Assembly: GCF_001299635.1 (NCBI RefSeq) | Contig: NZ_JRHN01000046.1 | Location: 54,495 to 118,494 of the forward strand | DNA from: Clostridioides difficile | GTDB lineage: Bacteria; Bacillota; Clostridia; Peptostreptococcales; Peptostreptococcaceae | Direction: 5' to 3' | Length of the DNA stretch: 64,000 bases | In this document: one piece after another, positions 1-9,851 of the stretch | Numbering within the stretch: the first letter of the stretch is position 1 | Layout: the number at the start of each line of letters is the position of its first letter | Translations under genes and position numbers: made by a program | Notes under the pieces: generated by a model | Told to the model about the DNA's origin: nothing | What the model saw: only the letters and a program-made list of their open reading frames with translations | Database searches by the model: none

Positions 1-1192
1 TACTTTCCTTATTATTGTTTTCTTGTTCATTTGTATTAGAATTTGATTCTTCTTTATCATTCTTTTCTTCTTGAGTATTATCTAAGTTATTATCAGGTTG
101 CTCTGTATTTTCTTCTTTATTATTTACTTCTTCTTGTTGTTCCTCTTTTAAAGCTTTTACATACTCTTTGTTTTCATAAGGAATCTCTTGAACATTACCA
201 TCTTTATCTGTAACCTCAACTATTCCTTTTGCTGGAGCACTCCCTTCAGGAGCTTTAATATTTATGACTTCCATATCAAGAGCTTCTGATAAAGCTATAT
301 CCATTACTGCTGGTTTTTCTTCTGATATTTTATCCTCTTTATTTGCTGGAGATATTGTAACTCCACTACTTTCTCCACTAAATAAATCTTCTACAGTACC
401 TTGAATATCTGTATCAGTATTTTTTTCTAATATTACTTTACTTGTATCTACTATAGGATTAGTAGGTACTATACTTTCTAGACTATTTGCATTTTCATTT
501 TGTCCTAGATTTTTATGTACATAGTCTAGGTCAGCAATATCTACCTTTCCATCTCTATTTAAATCATATTCTTTTTTATTTGAATCTATATTTTCTAGAA
601 CTTCATTATAATCATTTTTATCTACTTTGCCGTCTCCATTTACATCACCCATTAAGAATAGTTCATAGTTTAAAGGTTTATTTTTATTATCTACACTTGC
701 TCTATTACTTAATAAAACCCTTTGAGAATAATTTGATATATCAATATCTTTAACTTCTTTACTCTTAAATCCACTTCCAGAGACTTCTACCTTGTATTTT
801 CCAACAGGTAAATTGCTGAACATAATATTATAATATGATATATTTTCATCTTTATCTTTTACTTCACTTCTATTGGCAGATAATTTTTTGATAGTATAGT
901 CTATAGTATCTGTTCCTATATTTATACTTCCTAAATTTTTACCTCCAAGTTTTATTATCCCACTATTATTATTACCATCTTTTAATTGTAGCTGTATATC
1001 AGTTATACTTTCTGATTCATTATTTTTGATTGGAAGTGAAAAATTTAAATCCACTTCTAGATTCCCCTTTAGCTTTTCTGTAACTGATTTTTCAACTGCT
1101 CTTAGTTTTCCCTCTAATATAGGCTCTGCAAAAACATTCAATGGTGCACTACACATAGATACTGCTAGTACACAAGATATTGCCTTTTTCAT
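1..1192 (-). CDS. Secreted dockerin/EF-hand surface protein, CD2797-like (3' end cut by window edge)
   Basis: The frame reads from ATG at 1192 to the left edge with no stop, so about 397 residues are visible and the C-terminus is missing. A signal peptide of about 23 residues ends VFA. After a beta-rich region, two EF-hand-like loops (DVNGDGKVD and DLNRDGKVD, about residues 181-220) form a dockerin type I pair expected to bind Ca2+. The visible C-terminal part is an acidic, Glu/Asn-rich low-complexity stretch that would suit a wall-spanning stalk. A GGAGG ribosome site precedes the ATG by about 11 bases. The leader holds a c-di-GMP-I riboswitch and terminator, so expression should fall when c-di-GMP is high. 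This matches my memory of CD2797, a calcium-binding adhesion protein of strain 630; the adhesion role is not visible here. An N-terminal export signal and the dockerin are what the sequence shows directly. Confidence 0.8.
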   Translation of the reverse strand, partial: MKKAISCVLAVSMCSAPLNVFAEPILEGKLRAVEKSVTEKLKGNLEVDLNFSLPIKNNESESITDIQLQLKDGNNNSGIIKLGGKNLGSINIGTDTIDYTIKKLSANRSEVKDKDENISYYNIMFSNLPVGKYKVEVSGSGFKSKEVKDIDISNYSQRVLLSNRASVDNKNKPLNYELFLMGDVNGDGKVDKNDYNEVLENIDSNKKEYDLNRDGKVDIADLDYVHKNLGQNENANSLESIVPTNPIVDTSKVILEKNTDTDIQGTVEDLFSGESSGVTISPANKEDKISEEKPAVMDIALSEALDMEVINIKAPEGSAPAKGIVEVTDKDGNVQEIPYENKEYVKALKEEQQEEVNNKEENTEQPDNNLDNTQEEKNDKEESNSNTNEQENNNKES

Positions 1193-1264
1193 GAAATAAC
1201 AATCCTCCCTCAATAAATCTTTAATTTTCCATGAATTTAAATGCTATAGTTTCAGACAATAAAA

Positions 1265-1287
1265 AAAGACACTCAAAGAGAATCTTT
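1265..1287 (-). terminator. Intrinsic terminator in the c-di-GMP-I leader
   Basis: On the minus strand a stem (AAAGATTCTC / GAGTGTCTTT with one mismatch and one wobble, loop TTT) is followed by a T run. It lies between the riboswitch aptamer and the surface-protein start codon, the expected place for the expression platform of an OFF switch. Confidence 0.65.
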
Positions 1288-1307
1288 ATTATGAATAAAA
1301 AGAATTT

Positions 1308-1400
1308 GCTCTTTTTAGCAACTGGCTGATATGGCTTTATAAGCTTTAATCCCTATAGTTTTGCGTCATTAGATTTCCCTAATTTTGCCATTTAATTTTC
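1308..1400 (-). promoter_or_regulatory. c-di-GMP-I (GEMM-I) riboswitch aptamer
   Basis: Read on the minus strand, the segment carries the GEMM-I signature in order: GGCAAA, a GGGAAAYCTA hairpin containing the GAAA tetraloop, GACGCAAA, then an AGGGATTAAAG segment and a second helix ending CAGCCAGTTGC. The same ordered motifs recur in the leader at 37870-37950, which supports homology of the two elements. The aptamer sits about 120-200 bases upstream of the dockerin-protein start and is followed by a terminator, so c-di-GMP binding is inferred to stop transcription. Confidence 0.88.
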
Positions 1401-1470
1401 AATGCTTTTATACCCATTTTATACTATATTTAAACTTTTTAATACAAATTTTTTATGTTAAAATCCAAAA

Positions 1471-1510
1471 AAAGAATATTTATATTATTATGTTAATATA
1501 AATATTCTTT
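1471..1510 (-). terminator. Terminator after the CWB2-CAP protein gene
   Basis: A perfect 17-bp AT-rich inverted repeat with a 6-base loop (arms 1471-1487 and 1494-1510) is followed on the minus strand by a T-rich tract. It separates the CWB2-CAP gene from the next riboswitch leader. Confidence 0.7.
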
Positions 1511-1618
1511 CTCATTATAAATACATTACTTATACGTTATTTTCTAATTATTATCTTATTACATATTTCCAGCACTTATATATTATTCTTATCAAAATAT
1601 CTAAATCTTGGTAAATAC

Positions 1619-3022
1619 TTATTCTTTATATCTTCCATAAAACTCATGTGTTGCATATATAGTCTTATCACCTGTCATAGTTAATCCAAATCCCATTATC
1701 TCATATCCCTTATGCAACATATTTGTACCTTCCTCAGGATTGGTCTTCCACTCATTAAAAATAAAGTTTCCTATATCATCTGCATCCCTATTTGTATATA
1801 CAGGCTTATCTTGGATTTTATACTTAATTATATTTTCCCCTTGAACAGAAATGTATCCTGGCTTAATCTCACTCCAATCTAAGTATTTCAAAAAAGTAGA
1901 ATACGAATTTTTACCATTTATAGTATGAGATAAAGTCTTTTTATTTGCCATTAAGTTAGACCAGTCATTTGCTAAACCTTCTAATCTACTTGCTACAGAT
2001 AACTCTCTTACTCCATTTTCTTTTCTGTATTGTTTTGTAAGAGCATATATTTTTCCCTTTATTCTATCCTTAAATACTTTATCATTTGGATTATAGTATA
2101 ATCCTTGTTGATTTGGAGAGGCTTGATTTATACATTGCTTGATGACATTCTGATTTATTCCTCCTAGTACAGTTAATTTATCTGCACCACTTAAAATACT
2201 CTTATTGCTACCATTTTCAACTAAAACCACAGGTGCATTTTTTGCTATTGTAGAAGCTACCAATGCATCAGTTAGTTGCATACCTTTACTTAAATAAAAT
2301 TCTTTACTGTCTTTATAAAATTCTTGTATAACTCTTTTATTTGTGTCAAATCTATCCGTTCCACCCAATCTAACAGAATTTGTACTTTTAACCAGTTCAT
2401 CACTTATTATCTCACTAGAACCAAGTGCATAACTCTTTAATCCTGTTGTATCAAATCCTACACTGCTTCCATCTGTAAGTATTATAGGTACTCCATCTCT
2501 TGCTGCTACTGGTGATGCACTTATTGCATCTGCTTCTCCTGTGATTCCATTAGCTATAATCACTTTATCAATTGGTTTAATTTCTTTGATTTTCTCAGCT
2601 ATCTTTACACTTGTATCAAATCTATTTTCACCAAATATTCTCTCTACAACCTTATTTTTAGATATCAATTGATTTTCTATACCTTTACTGATAGTTGATT
2701 CTGAACCTATTATATATACATTCTTTGCTTTATTTAATCTTTCCATTGTAGTATTTGGGATTTGATTTTGTTTTGTCATTAAAATAGGCGCGTTTAATGC
2801 TCCTGCCAAACCACTTGCGCTCAAGCCATCTGACAGGCTATTATCCGAATTGATTAGTATTACTGTATTATAGTTTTGTTTGTCTGCTATTTTTGCTGCT
2901 GTCTCATATCTGTCAATTCCTTTTATTTGTTCAACTGATGTGAGCGCATTTACTCTAGGAGTATTTACCATTACTAAAAATAGTGTAAGTCCTATAGCAA
3001 ATATCTTTCTACTATTCTTCAT
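1619..3022 (-). CDS. cwp9: CWB2-repeat cell wall protein with C-terminal CAP/SCP domain (Cwp9-like)
   Basis: The 467-residue protein starts with a signal peptide (about 1-26, ending VNA). Three CWB2 modules follow (about 28-310), each with the family pattern IxGxDRYETA / ENRFDTSVKIA / GTDRFDTNKRV and alternating LxDGLSASGLA-type segments. CWB2 trimers bind the anionic polymer PSII and hold the protein non-covalently under or in the S-layer. The last ~140 residues look like a CAP/SCP domain: a Trp-Ser segment followed by LSH, then GENI, then HKGYEIMGFGL and THEFYG near the end. The gene follows the larger CWB2 gene but has its own terminator. By order it would be CD2798 (cwp9) of strain 630; the symbol is a memory-based assignment. 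The substrate or partner of the CAP domain is unknown. Confidence 0.75.
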   Translation of the reverse strand: MKNSRKIFAIGLTLFLVMVNTPRVNALTSVEQIKGIDRYETAAKIADKQNYNTVILINSDNSLSDGLSASGLAGALNAPILMTKQNQIPNTTMERLNKAKNVYIIGSESTISKGIENQLISKNKVVERIFGENRFDTSVKIAEKIKEIKPIDKVIIANGITGEADAISASPVAARDGVPIILTDGSSVGFDTTGLKSYALGSSEIISDELVKSTNSVRLGGTDRFDTNKRVIQEFYKDSKEFYLSKGMQLTDALVASTIAKNAPVVLVENGSNKSILSGADKLTVLGGINQNVIKQCINQASPNQQGLYYNPNDKVFKDRIKGKIYALTKQYRKENGVRELSVASRLEGLANDWSNLMANKKTLSHTINGKNSYSTFLKYLDWSEIKPGYISVQGENIIKYKIQDKPVYTNRDADDIGNFIFNEWKTNPEEGTNMLHKGYEIMGFGLTMTGDKTIYATHEFYGRYKE

Positions 3023-3506
3023 ATTTTTTTACCCCCAATATTAGTTTTTATAATTTTGTTATATTGATTTTACTTAGACTTAATAAAAAGTTACAATTTT
3101 GTTACCATATTTTATATATGATACCATAGTTATCCATCTAACTCAAACAATATAATTAAAGTTTTTATTATTCATAAATTCAAAACATTATAACTTATTT
3201 TCTTTAATTAAGTGATAGGCTCAAAAGTTTTATTAAGTTATACACTTAAAACAATATAATTTAATAAGTATTTATTTTCTATAACCTTTCTTATATATAA
3301 AGTTTTTTAAATAAATATCTTAAGATAACATCTACCACAAGATATAATAATCAAAAACAATAAAAAGATGGTATCCTAACTTATTTTAAGATACCATCTT
3401 TTCATTATTTCTATTTTAATTGTTTATACTTATTTATTATCTATATTATATCTTACTTAGCTAAACATTATCTAAATAAACTTACAAATTTAAATTTTAT
3501 ATACTA
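3023..3506. other. Intergenic region between the two CWB2 genes
   Basis: This 480-base AT-rich spacer holds the terminator of the upstream CWB2 gene (3363-3402) and, by position, the promoter of the CWB2-CAP gene. A poly-purine ribosome site (GGGGG) lies just upstream of the start at 3022. I see no small ORF or RNA gene in the rest. Confidence 0.5.
3363..3402 (-). terminator. Terminator after the larger CWB2 gene
   Basis: The arms AAAAGATGGTATC and GATACCATCTTTT form a perfect 13-bp stem with a 14-base loop; T-rich sequence follows on the minus strand. It lies about 105 bases past the stop of the gene at 3507-5402. Confidence 0.85.
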
Positions 3507-5402
3507 TTAGTTTCTAGTAAATAAGTTTATTTTTTCTGCTATTTTCTCAATAGCATTTTTAGCTATTCCTTCACCTATTTGTACTAACTTAGTAGCATTC
3601 TTAAGTCTTAATTCAACTACTTCTTCTTGTGACTTAGAAAGTTCTTCTGTAGTTAATATTATTGGTGCTTTTGCACTAGCTGCAAGTGGTGCTGCTGTAA
3701 GTGCATCAACCAATTGTCCATTTCCACCTACATAACCATCTTTCGCAACATATGCTTTAGTTGCTCCTGCATAGTACTTGTTGATTACTTTAGCATTAGT
3801 GTCTTTTCTGTTTTCTCCTGCTAATCTTTCAACTTTATTATTTAAATCTATTTCAACTAATTTGTTTTCAACGTCTTTTGATACAGAGTTCTCTCCACCA
3901 ACTATTTCTAATTCTTTTCCATTTAATAACTTCTCAGCTTTAGCATCCAATTCGTTACCTGTAACTATTATTGGAGCACCAAATTGAGCAGCTCTAGCAG
4001 ATATACTCATAGCATCTGCTTCTCCATTTCCACCTACTACGAAAGCAGTTTTAAATGTATCTTTTAATTGTTTTGCTATTTCTAAAGAAGTCTCAAATCT
4101 ATCTTCTCCAGAAACTCTTTCAACTTTACTTACACCTAACTTAGCAAGTTTTTCTTCAGTTTCTTTTGATATTTTAGATTCTCCACCTACTATATATATC
4201 TTCTTAGAAGATAAGTTGCTTCCAAGTACTCTTAATATCTCAGCTTCTATTTCTGATGGTAATGAATCTTTCTTTGATAATAGTATTGGTGCATTTTTTT
4301 GAGATGCAAGTGGTGCTGATGCCAATCCATCAACTATAGCATCTTCTCCAACTAAGATTATTGCTTCGGCTGCTCCATCATTAAATCTCTCTTTACTAAC
4401 CTCTACTGCTGTTGTAAATCTTGAATCTCCAGATAAAACTTCTACCTTTAATTCTTTTCCATCTTTAACATCAGTTAATACTTTGTGTAAATCTCTTACT
4501 AACTTATGATTTTTACTTGATATACTTATTGTTTCTGGCTTTTCATTTGTCTTGCTTAAAATCATATCAAAGCTTGATTTTTCTGGCTTATCTTTATCAT
4601 CACTATCTTCTTGCTCTTGAGTAAGTATAGCTACATTTTCAAATGTTAAAGAATATCCATTTTTAACTTTATTAACTATTTCTCTTCCTGATGTAGTCAA
4701 TCTAACTCCATCGAATAAATCTTCTGCTGATACATCTTGTAAATCTGCATTTTTAACTGTTATTGTATGTAATTCTTTTGATTCTATATCACTATATTTC
4801 TTTTCATAGCCTTCAAAAGTACTTTCTTCTGATATTATTTGTTTTGAGAAATCTAAGTGTTGGTCTCCCACATTTATAGTAATAACATTTTTTGAATCTT
4901 TTGCTCTTTTTACTTCAACTGAGCTTGTAGATTTTATTGTTGCTGTTAATTTGCTATCAGAATCTTCTGCTAAAGTTGCATTGAAAGCATTAACTGCATC
5001 TACTATTTCTTGGGCTGTTTTGTAGTTTTCAATTTTATAGTCAACTACTTTTCCACCTAGAGTTTGATGACCTTTGTCTTGTATTGTAACTTTTAAACTT
5101 TGTCCTTCTACTAATGCGTTTATTTTGTTTTGTAATTGAGTTGCATTAGTTAAAGTTACATTGTCTACTTTTATATCATAAACTCTGTCATTTACATTTG
5201 CTCCTGCTTTTGTCTCTTCAAACTTAATTTCTAATGCTTTTCTAACTTCTTCAATTAATTTAGTAGAATCTTTCGCACTTACTGTGTAACTTTTATCAAC
5301 ATTTTCTGACACAGTGTTATCTGCGAATATTGGTGCTGCTGCACTCATAACTGTGGCTCCTGCCATTACTATTGCCATACTTCTCTTCTTGTTGCTCAAC
5401 AT
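3507..5402 (-). CDS. cwp8: Cell wall protein with three C-terminal CWB2 repeats (Cwp8-like)
   Basis: The 631-residue protein has a signal peptide (about 1-27, cleavage near IFA-DN). The N-terminal 300 residues are a variable, Lys/Glu-rich region without catalytic motifs I can recognise. Residues ~320-625 contain three CWB2 modules (SGDSRFTTAVEV, SGEDRFETSLEIA and AGENRKDTNAKVI at their starts), which bind PSII in the wall. The arrangement, variable N-terminus plus C-terminal CWB2 trimer, is the reverse of the neighbour at 1619-3022. A GGAGG site precedes the ATG. By order this would be CD2799 (cwp8) in strain 630; the gene name rests on synteny and length from memory. Its role is presumably structural or adhesive in the S-layer. 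Confidence 0.78.
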   Translation of the reverse strand: MLSNKKRSMAIVMAGATVMSAAAPIFADNTVSENVDKSYTVSAKDSTKLIEEVRKALEIKFEETKAGANVNDRVYDIKVDNVTLTNATQLQNKINALVEGQSLKVTIQDKGHQTLGGKVVDYKIENYKTAQEIVDAVNAFNATLAEDSDSKLTATIKSTSSVEVKRAKDSKNVITINVGDQHLDFSKQIISEESTFEGYEKKYSDIESKELHTITVKNADLQDVSAEDLFDGVRLTTSGREIVNKVKNGYSLTFENVAILTQEQEDSDDKDKPEKSSFDMILSKTNEKPETISISSKNHKLVRDLHKVLTDVKDGKELKVEVLSGDSRFTTAVEVSKERFNDGAAEAIILVGEDAIVDGLASAPLASQKNAPILLSKKDSLPSEIEAEILRVLGSNLSSKKIYIVGGESKISKETEEKLAKLGVSKVERVSGEDRFETSLEIAKQLKDTFKTAFVVGGNGEADAMSISARAAQFGAPIIVTGNELDAKAEKLLNGKELEIVGGENSVSKDVENKLVEIDLNNKVERLAGENRKDTNAKVINKYYAGATKAYVAKDGYVGGNGQLVDALTAAPLAASAKAPIILTTEELSKSQEEVVELRLKNATKLVQIGEGIAKNAIEKIAEKINLFTRN

Positions 5403-5681
5403 ATTTATGTCCTCCGAATATTGTTTTTTAATTTTTTTATATTCGTATTTCCCACATATAAATAATATTATATATAATATTATTTATCAATACATTTTAT
5501 AAGTTTACATAATTTACTAGTATATATTTTAAAATAATTGTATGAAAATCCATATTTTGAGCACATTATCATATCAATTTTTACTAATTAATCCTCTCTA
5601 TTTAAATTAAATATACATCACTAATTTAAACTATTTTACAAAGTTTAAGACTACTATTTATTATAAGAAGTATTGTAAAGC
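5403..5681 (-). other. Leader and promoter region of the Cwp8-like gene
   Basis: This spacer holds a possible sigma-A promoter on the minus strand, TTGATA (5485-5490), 17 bases, TATTAT (5462-5467), giving a leader of about 55 bases with a GGAGG ribosome site. The rest is AT-rich and shows no riboswitch motif, in contrast to the leader of the dockerin protein gene. Confidence 0.4.
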
Positions 5682-5683
5682 AA

Positions 5684-5733
5684 AAGAGGATACCTCTCAA
5701 TGATAATAGAATCATTTTGAAGTATCCTCTTGA
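5684..5733 (-). terminator. Terminator ending the ruv-que-tgt-scfA run
   Basis: The arms AAGAGGATAC and GTATCCTCTT can pair around a loop of about 28 bases that itself contains a smaller ATGAT/ATCAT hairpin; a T-rich tract follows on the minus strand. It lies just past the SCIFF peptide gene. Confidence 0.7.
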
Positions 5734-5755
5734 AAATAACTAAGTCAATAATTTT

Positions 5756-5899
5756 CTATCTTTCACACTCTTGATTTGCAACTGTACAAGAAGTTTTACA
5801 AGCTGATTGACAAGAAGTTTGACACTCTCCACATCCACCTTTTGCAGCACTTTGCTTTAAAGTAGCTTGAGATAAAGTTTTTACATGTTTATTTTCCAT
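5756..5899 (-). CDS. scfA: SCIFF peptide (six cysteines in forty-five residues) precursor
   Basis: A 47-codon frame starts at ATG 5899 and stops at 5756. The peptide begins MENKHVKTLSQ and has six cysteines in its C-terminal half, spaced CGEC, then C-x3-C-x3-C and a last Cys near the end (positions 23, 26, 30, 34, 38, 45). Length, leader and cysteine pattern fit the SCIFF ranthipeptide family, whose Cys residues are joined by thioether bonds to other residues by a radical SAM maturase (ScfB). The next gene upstream is the TIGR04086 membrane protein that often accompanies SCIFF in Clostridia. No maturase gene is present downstream, where a terminator and the S-layer genes follow instead. Ranthipeptides have been linked to population-level regulation in clostridia; no such role can be read here. 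Confidence 0.88.
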   Translation of the reverse strand: MENKHVKTLSQATLKQSAAKGGCGECQTSCQSACKTSCTVANQECER

Positions 5900-5964
5900 T
5901 TTCAACGCCTCCATTTCTAATTGTTTCCTATTGATTATATCATAAAACTACTCTAATATAAACT

Positions 5965-6327
5965 CTATTTAAAGTTGACACCCAATACGCCTCCAATACC
6001 TCCCGCTGCTGATATTAACAATAACTTATAAATCATTCCTACTTCAAACACAAACTTTTCTTGTGCTAAAAACACAGTTAAAAAAATACATACTATGTAC
6101 AAAAGTCCAACCAAAAGTCCATATATAAGACCTTTTTCTTTCATGTGTTTTGAAGTATAAAAACCCCCTATAGCTGCAGAAATGGTAGTTATAAATGATG
6201 AAACCATGGTTATATTATCTCCACCAATATCTGTAAATGTCAAAAATAAGTTATACACTAATAAAACAGCCAAGGTTATTATATAAGCATACCCTAGACC
6301 TTTAAAAATATAATTAGATTTTCCCAT
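5965..6327 (-). CDS. TIGR04086-type small membrane protein
   Basis: The 120-residue protein is almost wholly hydrophobic, with four predicted membrane spans (about 8-28, 38-58, 66-86 and 96-117), a Lys pair (HMKEKG) between spans 2 and 3, and Gly-rich last span (GGIGGVLGVNF). Membrane proteins of this family usually sit between yajC and the SCIFF peptide gene in Clostridia, exactly as here. Function is not known; a role in export of the peptide is a guess from position. A GGAGG site precedes the ATG. Confidence 0.65.
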   Translation of the reverse strand: MGKSNYIFKGLGYAYIITLAVLLVYNLFLTFTDIGGDNITMVSSFITTISAAIGGFYTSKHMKEKGLIYGLLVGLLYIVCIFLTVFLAQEKFVFEVGMIYKLLLISAAGGIGGVLGVNFK

Positions 6328-6385
6328 AAAAAAAACCTCCTCTCAAATTAATATATATTCGAGAAAAGGCTTTTAAATTACTAAT

Positions 6386-6679
6386 TTACTCTTCTTCTAT
6401 TTCTTCTTTTTTAGATTTAACTGTACCTATAGCCCATTTTTCAAATGGAACTTTAGTTCTATTTGGTCCTAACTCTAGTATTACAACATCATCTTCAACT
6501 TTAGCTACATTAGCTACTATTCCACCTATTGTAACGACCTTGTCTCCTACACCTAGGCTACTTCTCATTTCTTTTAATTGTTTGTCTTTTTTCTTTTGAG
6601 GTCTAATCATTAGGAAATAAAAGATTGCTATTACTACTACCCATAGACCTATACTCATCATTATTTGTTGCTGTGGCAT
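6386..6679 (-). CDS. yajC: Preprotein translocase subunit YajC
   Basis: The 97-residue protein has a single N-terminal membrane span (about 7-24) followed by the YajC signature FLMIRPQKKKDKQLKEM and a small soluble domain with GDKVVTIGGI. YajC associates with SecYEG and SecDF. It lies 132 bases downstream of tgt and 58 bases upstream of the TIGR04086 gene, in the usual tgt-yajC order. The secD and secF genes that often follow in Clostridia are not in this window. Confidence 0.95.
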   Translation of the reverse strand: MPQQQIMMSIGLWVVVIAIFYFLMIRPQKKKDKQLKEMRSSLGVGDKVVTIGGIVANVAKVEDDVVILELGPNRTKVPFEKWAIGTVKSKKEEIEEE

Positions 6680-6811
6680 TAATTTTTCACTCCTTCATAA
6701 ATTATACTCTTTTGTAAAACACTGTAAATATCTATATAAGTATTTACTTTTTTAGTTTTGAGTACTATTGAATATTATATATTAAAATGATTATAATTAA
6801 TAGTCCAAACT

Positions 6812-7960
<1,149 letters not shown>

Positions 7961-8011
7961 TCATTATTTTTTAATATATTCTTGTAATAATCTATTTATC
8001 TAGTACATTTT

Positions 8012-8497
8012 CTAAATAGATTTATCTTTATCATCTTTTTCCTGTTGTTCTTTAATCGCTTCTTCATCATGTATACTCGTTATATTAAGAGCACTCTTGT
8101 CTTTTGTTACTAAAAACTTTTTTATAGCAAAAAGTCCTGCAATAGCTATAACACCTATTAAAACATCTATCATTCCTTCATTTTTAGGAAGTAACAACAT
8201 TTTTCTAGCTATAGCATAAAGTAGTGCCTCAATAAATGCTCCTGGTATATGAAGTGATAGCATTACTACAAGTTCAACACCTATCACTAAAAGTAATATT
8301 TGTGCTAAGAAGTCGTTAAGCTGACTGTATTGTACCGGATTTTGAAAGTCAACTATATATGCTCCCCACATAAGTCTTAATACATCTACAGTCCCTAGAA
8401 ATACAGCTATTAAAACTACCACTGCTAACACACGTTCAAATATAAAAGCAATCTTTAATATAGGGTTATTCTTTTTTTGTTTTTGTAAACTATGCAT
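8012..8497 (-). CDS. Putative membrane protein between queA and tgt
   Basis: I do not recognise a named family. The start is taken as ATG 8497, six bases after a GGGAGGT site that overlaps the end of queA; a TTG one codon earlier is possible. The 161-residue product has a basic N-terminus, three to four predicted hydrophobic segments (about 17-40, 65-85, 90-105 and 115-132) and a highly charged C-terminal tail rich in Glu, Lys and Asp. It is separated from queA by only 11 bases, so it is translated from the same message. No motif points to a role in tRNA modification. Confidence 0.6.
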   Translation of the reverse strand: MHSLQKQKKNNPILKIAFIFERVLAVVVLIAVFLGTVDVLRLMWGAYIVDFQNPVQYSQLNDFLAQILLLVIGVELVVMLSLHIPGAFIEALLYAIARKMLLLPKNEGMIDVLIGVIAIAGLFAIKKFLVTKDKSALNITSIHDEEAIKEQQEKDDKDKSI

Positions 8498-8508
8498 CAA
8501 TTACCTCC

Positions 8509-9534
8509 CTACTTTATAATCATAGCATCTCCAAAACTGAAGAATCTATATCTTTCTTTTACTGCCTCATTATATGCATTTAAAACATTATCTTTTCCAC
8601 AAATAGCACTTACTAGCATTATCAATGTAGACTCTGGCAAATGAAAATTAGTAATAAGCTTATCTAGAACTTTAAACTTATAACCTGGATATATAAATAT
8701 CTCTGTCCATCCACTAGTTTCTTTCATCTTTCCATCTTCATTACAGGCTGACTCTATAGTTCTACAACTAGTAGTTCCAACACAGATTACATTATTTCCA
8801 TTTTCTTTTGCTCTATTTATTTTGTCAGCTGCTTCCTGACTAACCATATAATATTCTGAATGCATCTTATGATTTAAAACATCATCTACTTTTACTGGTC
8901 TAAAAGTACCTAAACCAACATGTAAAGTTACAAAGGCTATATCCACACCTTTTTCTTTTATTTTGCTTAATAGTTCTTCTGTAAAGTGTAATCCTGCTGT
9001 AGGTGCTGCTGCTGAACCATTATGTTTTGAATAAACAGTTTGATATCTCTCTTTTTCATCCAATCTAGCAGTTATATATGGAGGTAGTGGCATGTTTCCA
9101 AGTTCATCCAAGATTTCTTCAAAAATCCCATTGTAATGGAACTTTATAATTCTTGAGCCTTCATCTGATAAATCCACAACTTCTCCAATTAACTTTCCAT
9201 TTCCAAAAGAAAACTTAGTACCTACTTTTGCTCTTTTCCCTGGTTTTACTAGAGCTTGCCAAGTATCTTCCTCAGTTCTTTTTAATAATAGAAACTCAAT
9301 TTTTCCTCCAGTTTCAAGCTTCTCACCTATCAATCTAGCTGGTATAACTCTAGTATTATTTAGAACTAAACAATCCCCTGGATTTAAATATTCTATTACA
9401 TCTCTAAAGACTTTATGCTCAATATCTCCTGTCTCTTTATTCAGTACCATCAATCTTGAACTAGCTCTATCTTCTATAGGAACTTGAGCTATAAGTTCCT
9501 GTGGTAAGTCAAATTTAAAATCACTTGTTTTCAA
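8509..9534 (-). CDS. queA: S-adenosylmethionine:tRNA ribosyltransferase-isomerase
   Basis: QueA moves the ribosyl group of S-adenosylmethionine onto preQ1 in tRNA, forming epoxyqueuosine. The 341-residue length and the family signatures are clear: [11 protein letters not shown] at the N-terminus, [13 protein letters not shown] near 55, [12 protein letters not shown] near 174, [23 protein letters not shown] and [16 protein letters not shown]. It heads a queA-membrane protein-tgt unit. The 317-base gap upstream, towards ruvB, contains a cluster of DnaA boxes and presumably the promoter of this unit. Confidence 0.97.
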   Translation of the reverse strand: MKTSDFKFDLPQELIAQVPIEDRASSRLMVLNKETGDIEHKVFRDVIEYLNPGDCLVLNNTRVIPARLIGEKLETGGKIEFLLLKRTEEDTWQALVKPGKRAKVGTKFSFGNGKLIGEVVDLSDEGSRIIKFHYNGIFEEILDELGNMPLPPYITARLDEKERYQTVYSKHNGSAAAPTAGLHFTEELLSKIKEKGVDIAFVTLHVGLGTFRPVKVDDVLNHKMHSEYYMVSQEAADKINRAKENGNNVICVGTTSCRTIESACNEDGKMKETSGWTEIFIYPGYKFKVLDKLITNFHLPESTLIMLVSAICGKDNVLNAYNEAVKERYRFFSFGDAMIIK

Positions 9535-9646
9535 TGTTAAACTTCCTCTCTTAAAATTTCTCTAGCTACAATAATATCAAAAAAACAACTTATTTTCTAC
9601 AATATTACCATAATCTATCAAGAAATTACTCTTTTTAGCATACATT

Positions 9647-9774
9647 ATATCCACAATATATAGATATTTTTCCACGATATACACGTCTTATCCACAATAT
9701 ATAGATGCAGTACACACAATTTTCAGTGTATTTATCCACAGTATCTACAGGTGTAATTACCATTTTGTGGATAT
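9647..9774. promoter_or_regulatory. Cluster of DnaA-box-like sites
   Basis: Within 128 bases there are two perfect TTATCCACA boxes (9688-9696 and 9732-9740), two with one mismatch (ATATCCACA at 9647-9655 and, inverted, 9766-9774) and one weaker TTTTCCACG (9668-9676). An 18-base segment, TATCCACAATATATAGAT, occurs twice (starting at 9648 and 9689). Chance matches to this 9-mer should be very rare in such AT-rich DNA. The site is in the gap between ruvB and queA; no replication gene is nearby, so regulation or titration of DnaA is more likely than an origin. Confidence 0.65.
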
Positions 9775-9851
9775 GTTTGAATTTTTAGCCATTTTAGAAA
9801 TATTTAAATTTAATGACTATTCTATTTTATAAGTATTTATATAATCTATTT

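Noticed and set aside
487..753. Plus-strand 88-codon frame opposite the dockerin protein
   Set aside because: Leu/Tyr/His-rich shadow of the minus-strand coding region, with no ribosome site.
9600..9800. Replication origin at the DnaA-box cluster
   Set aside because: There is no dnaA, dnaN or other replication gene, and no clear GC-skew or unwinding-element arrangement that I can judge; a regulatory or titration site is more likely.
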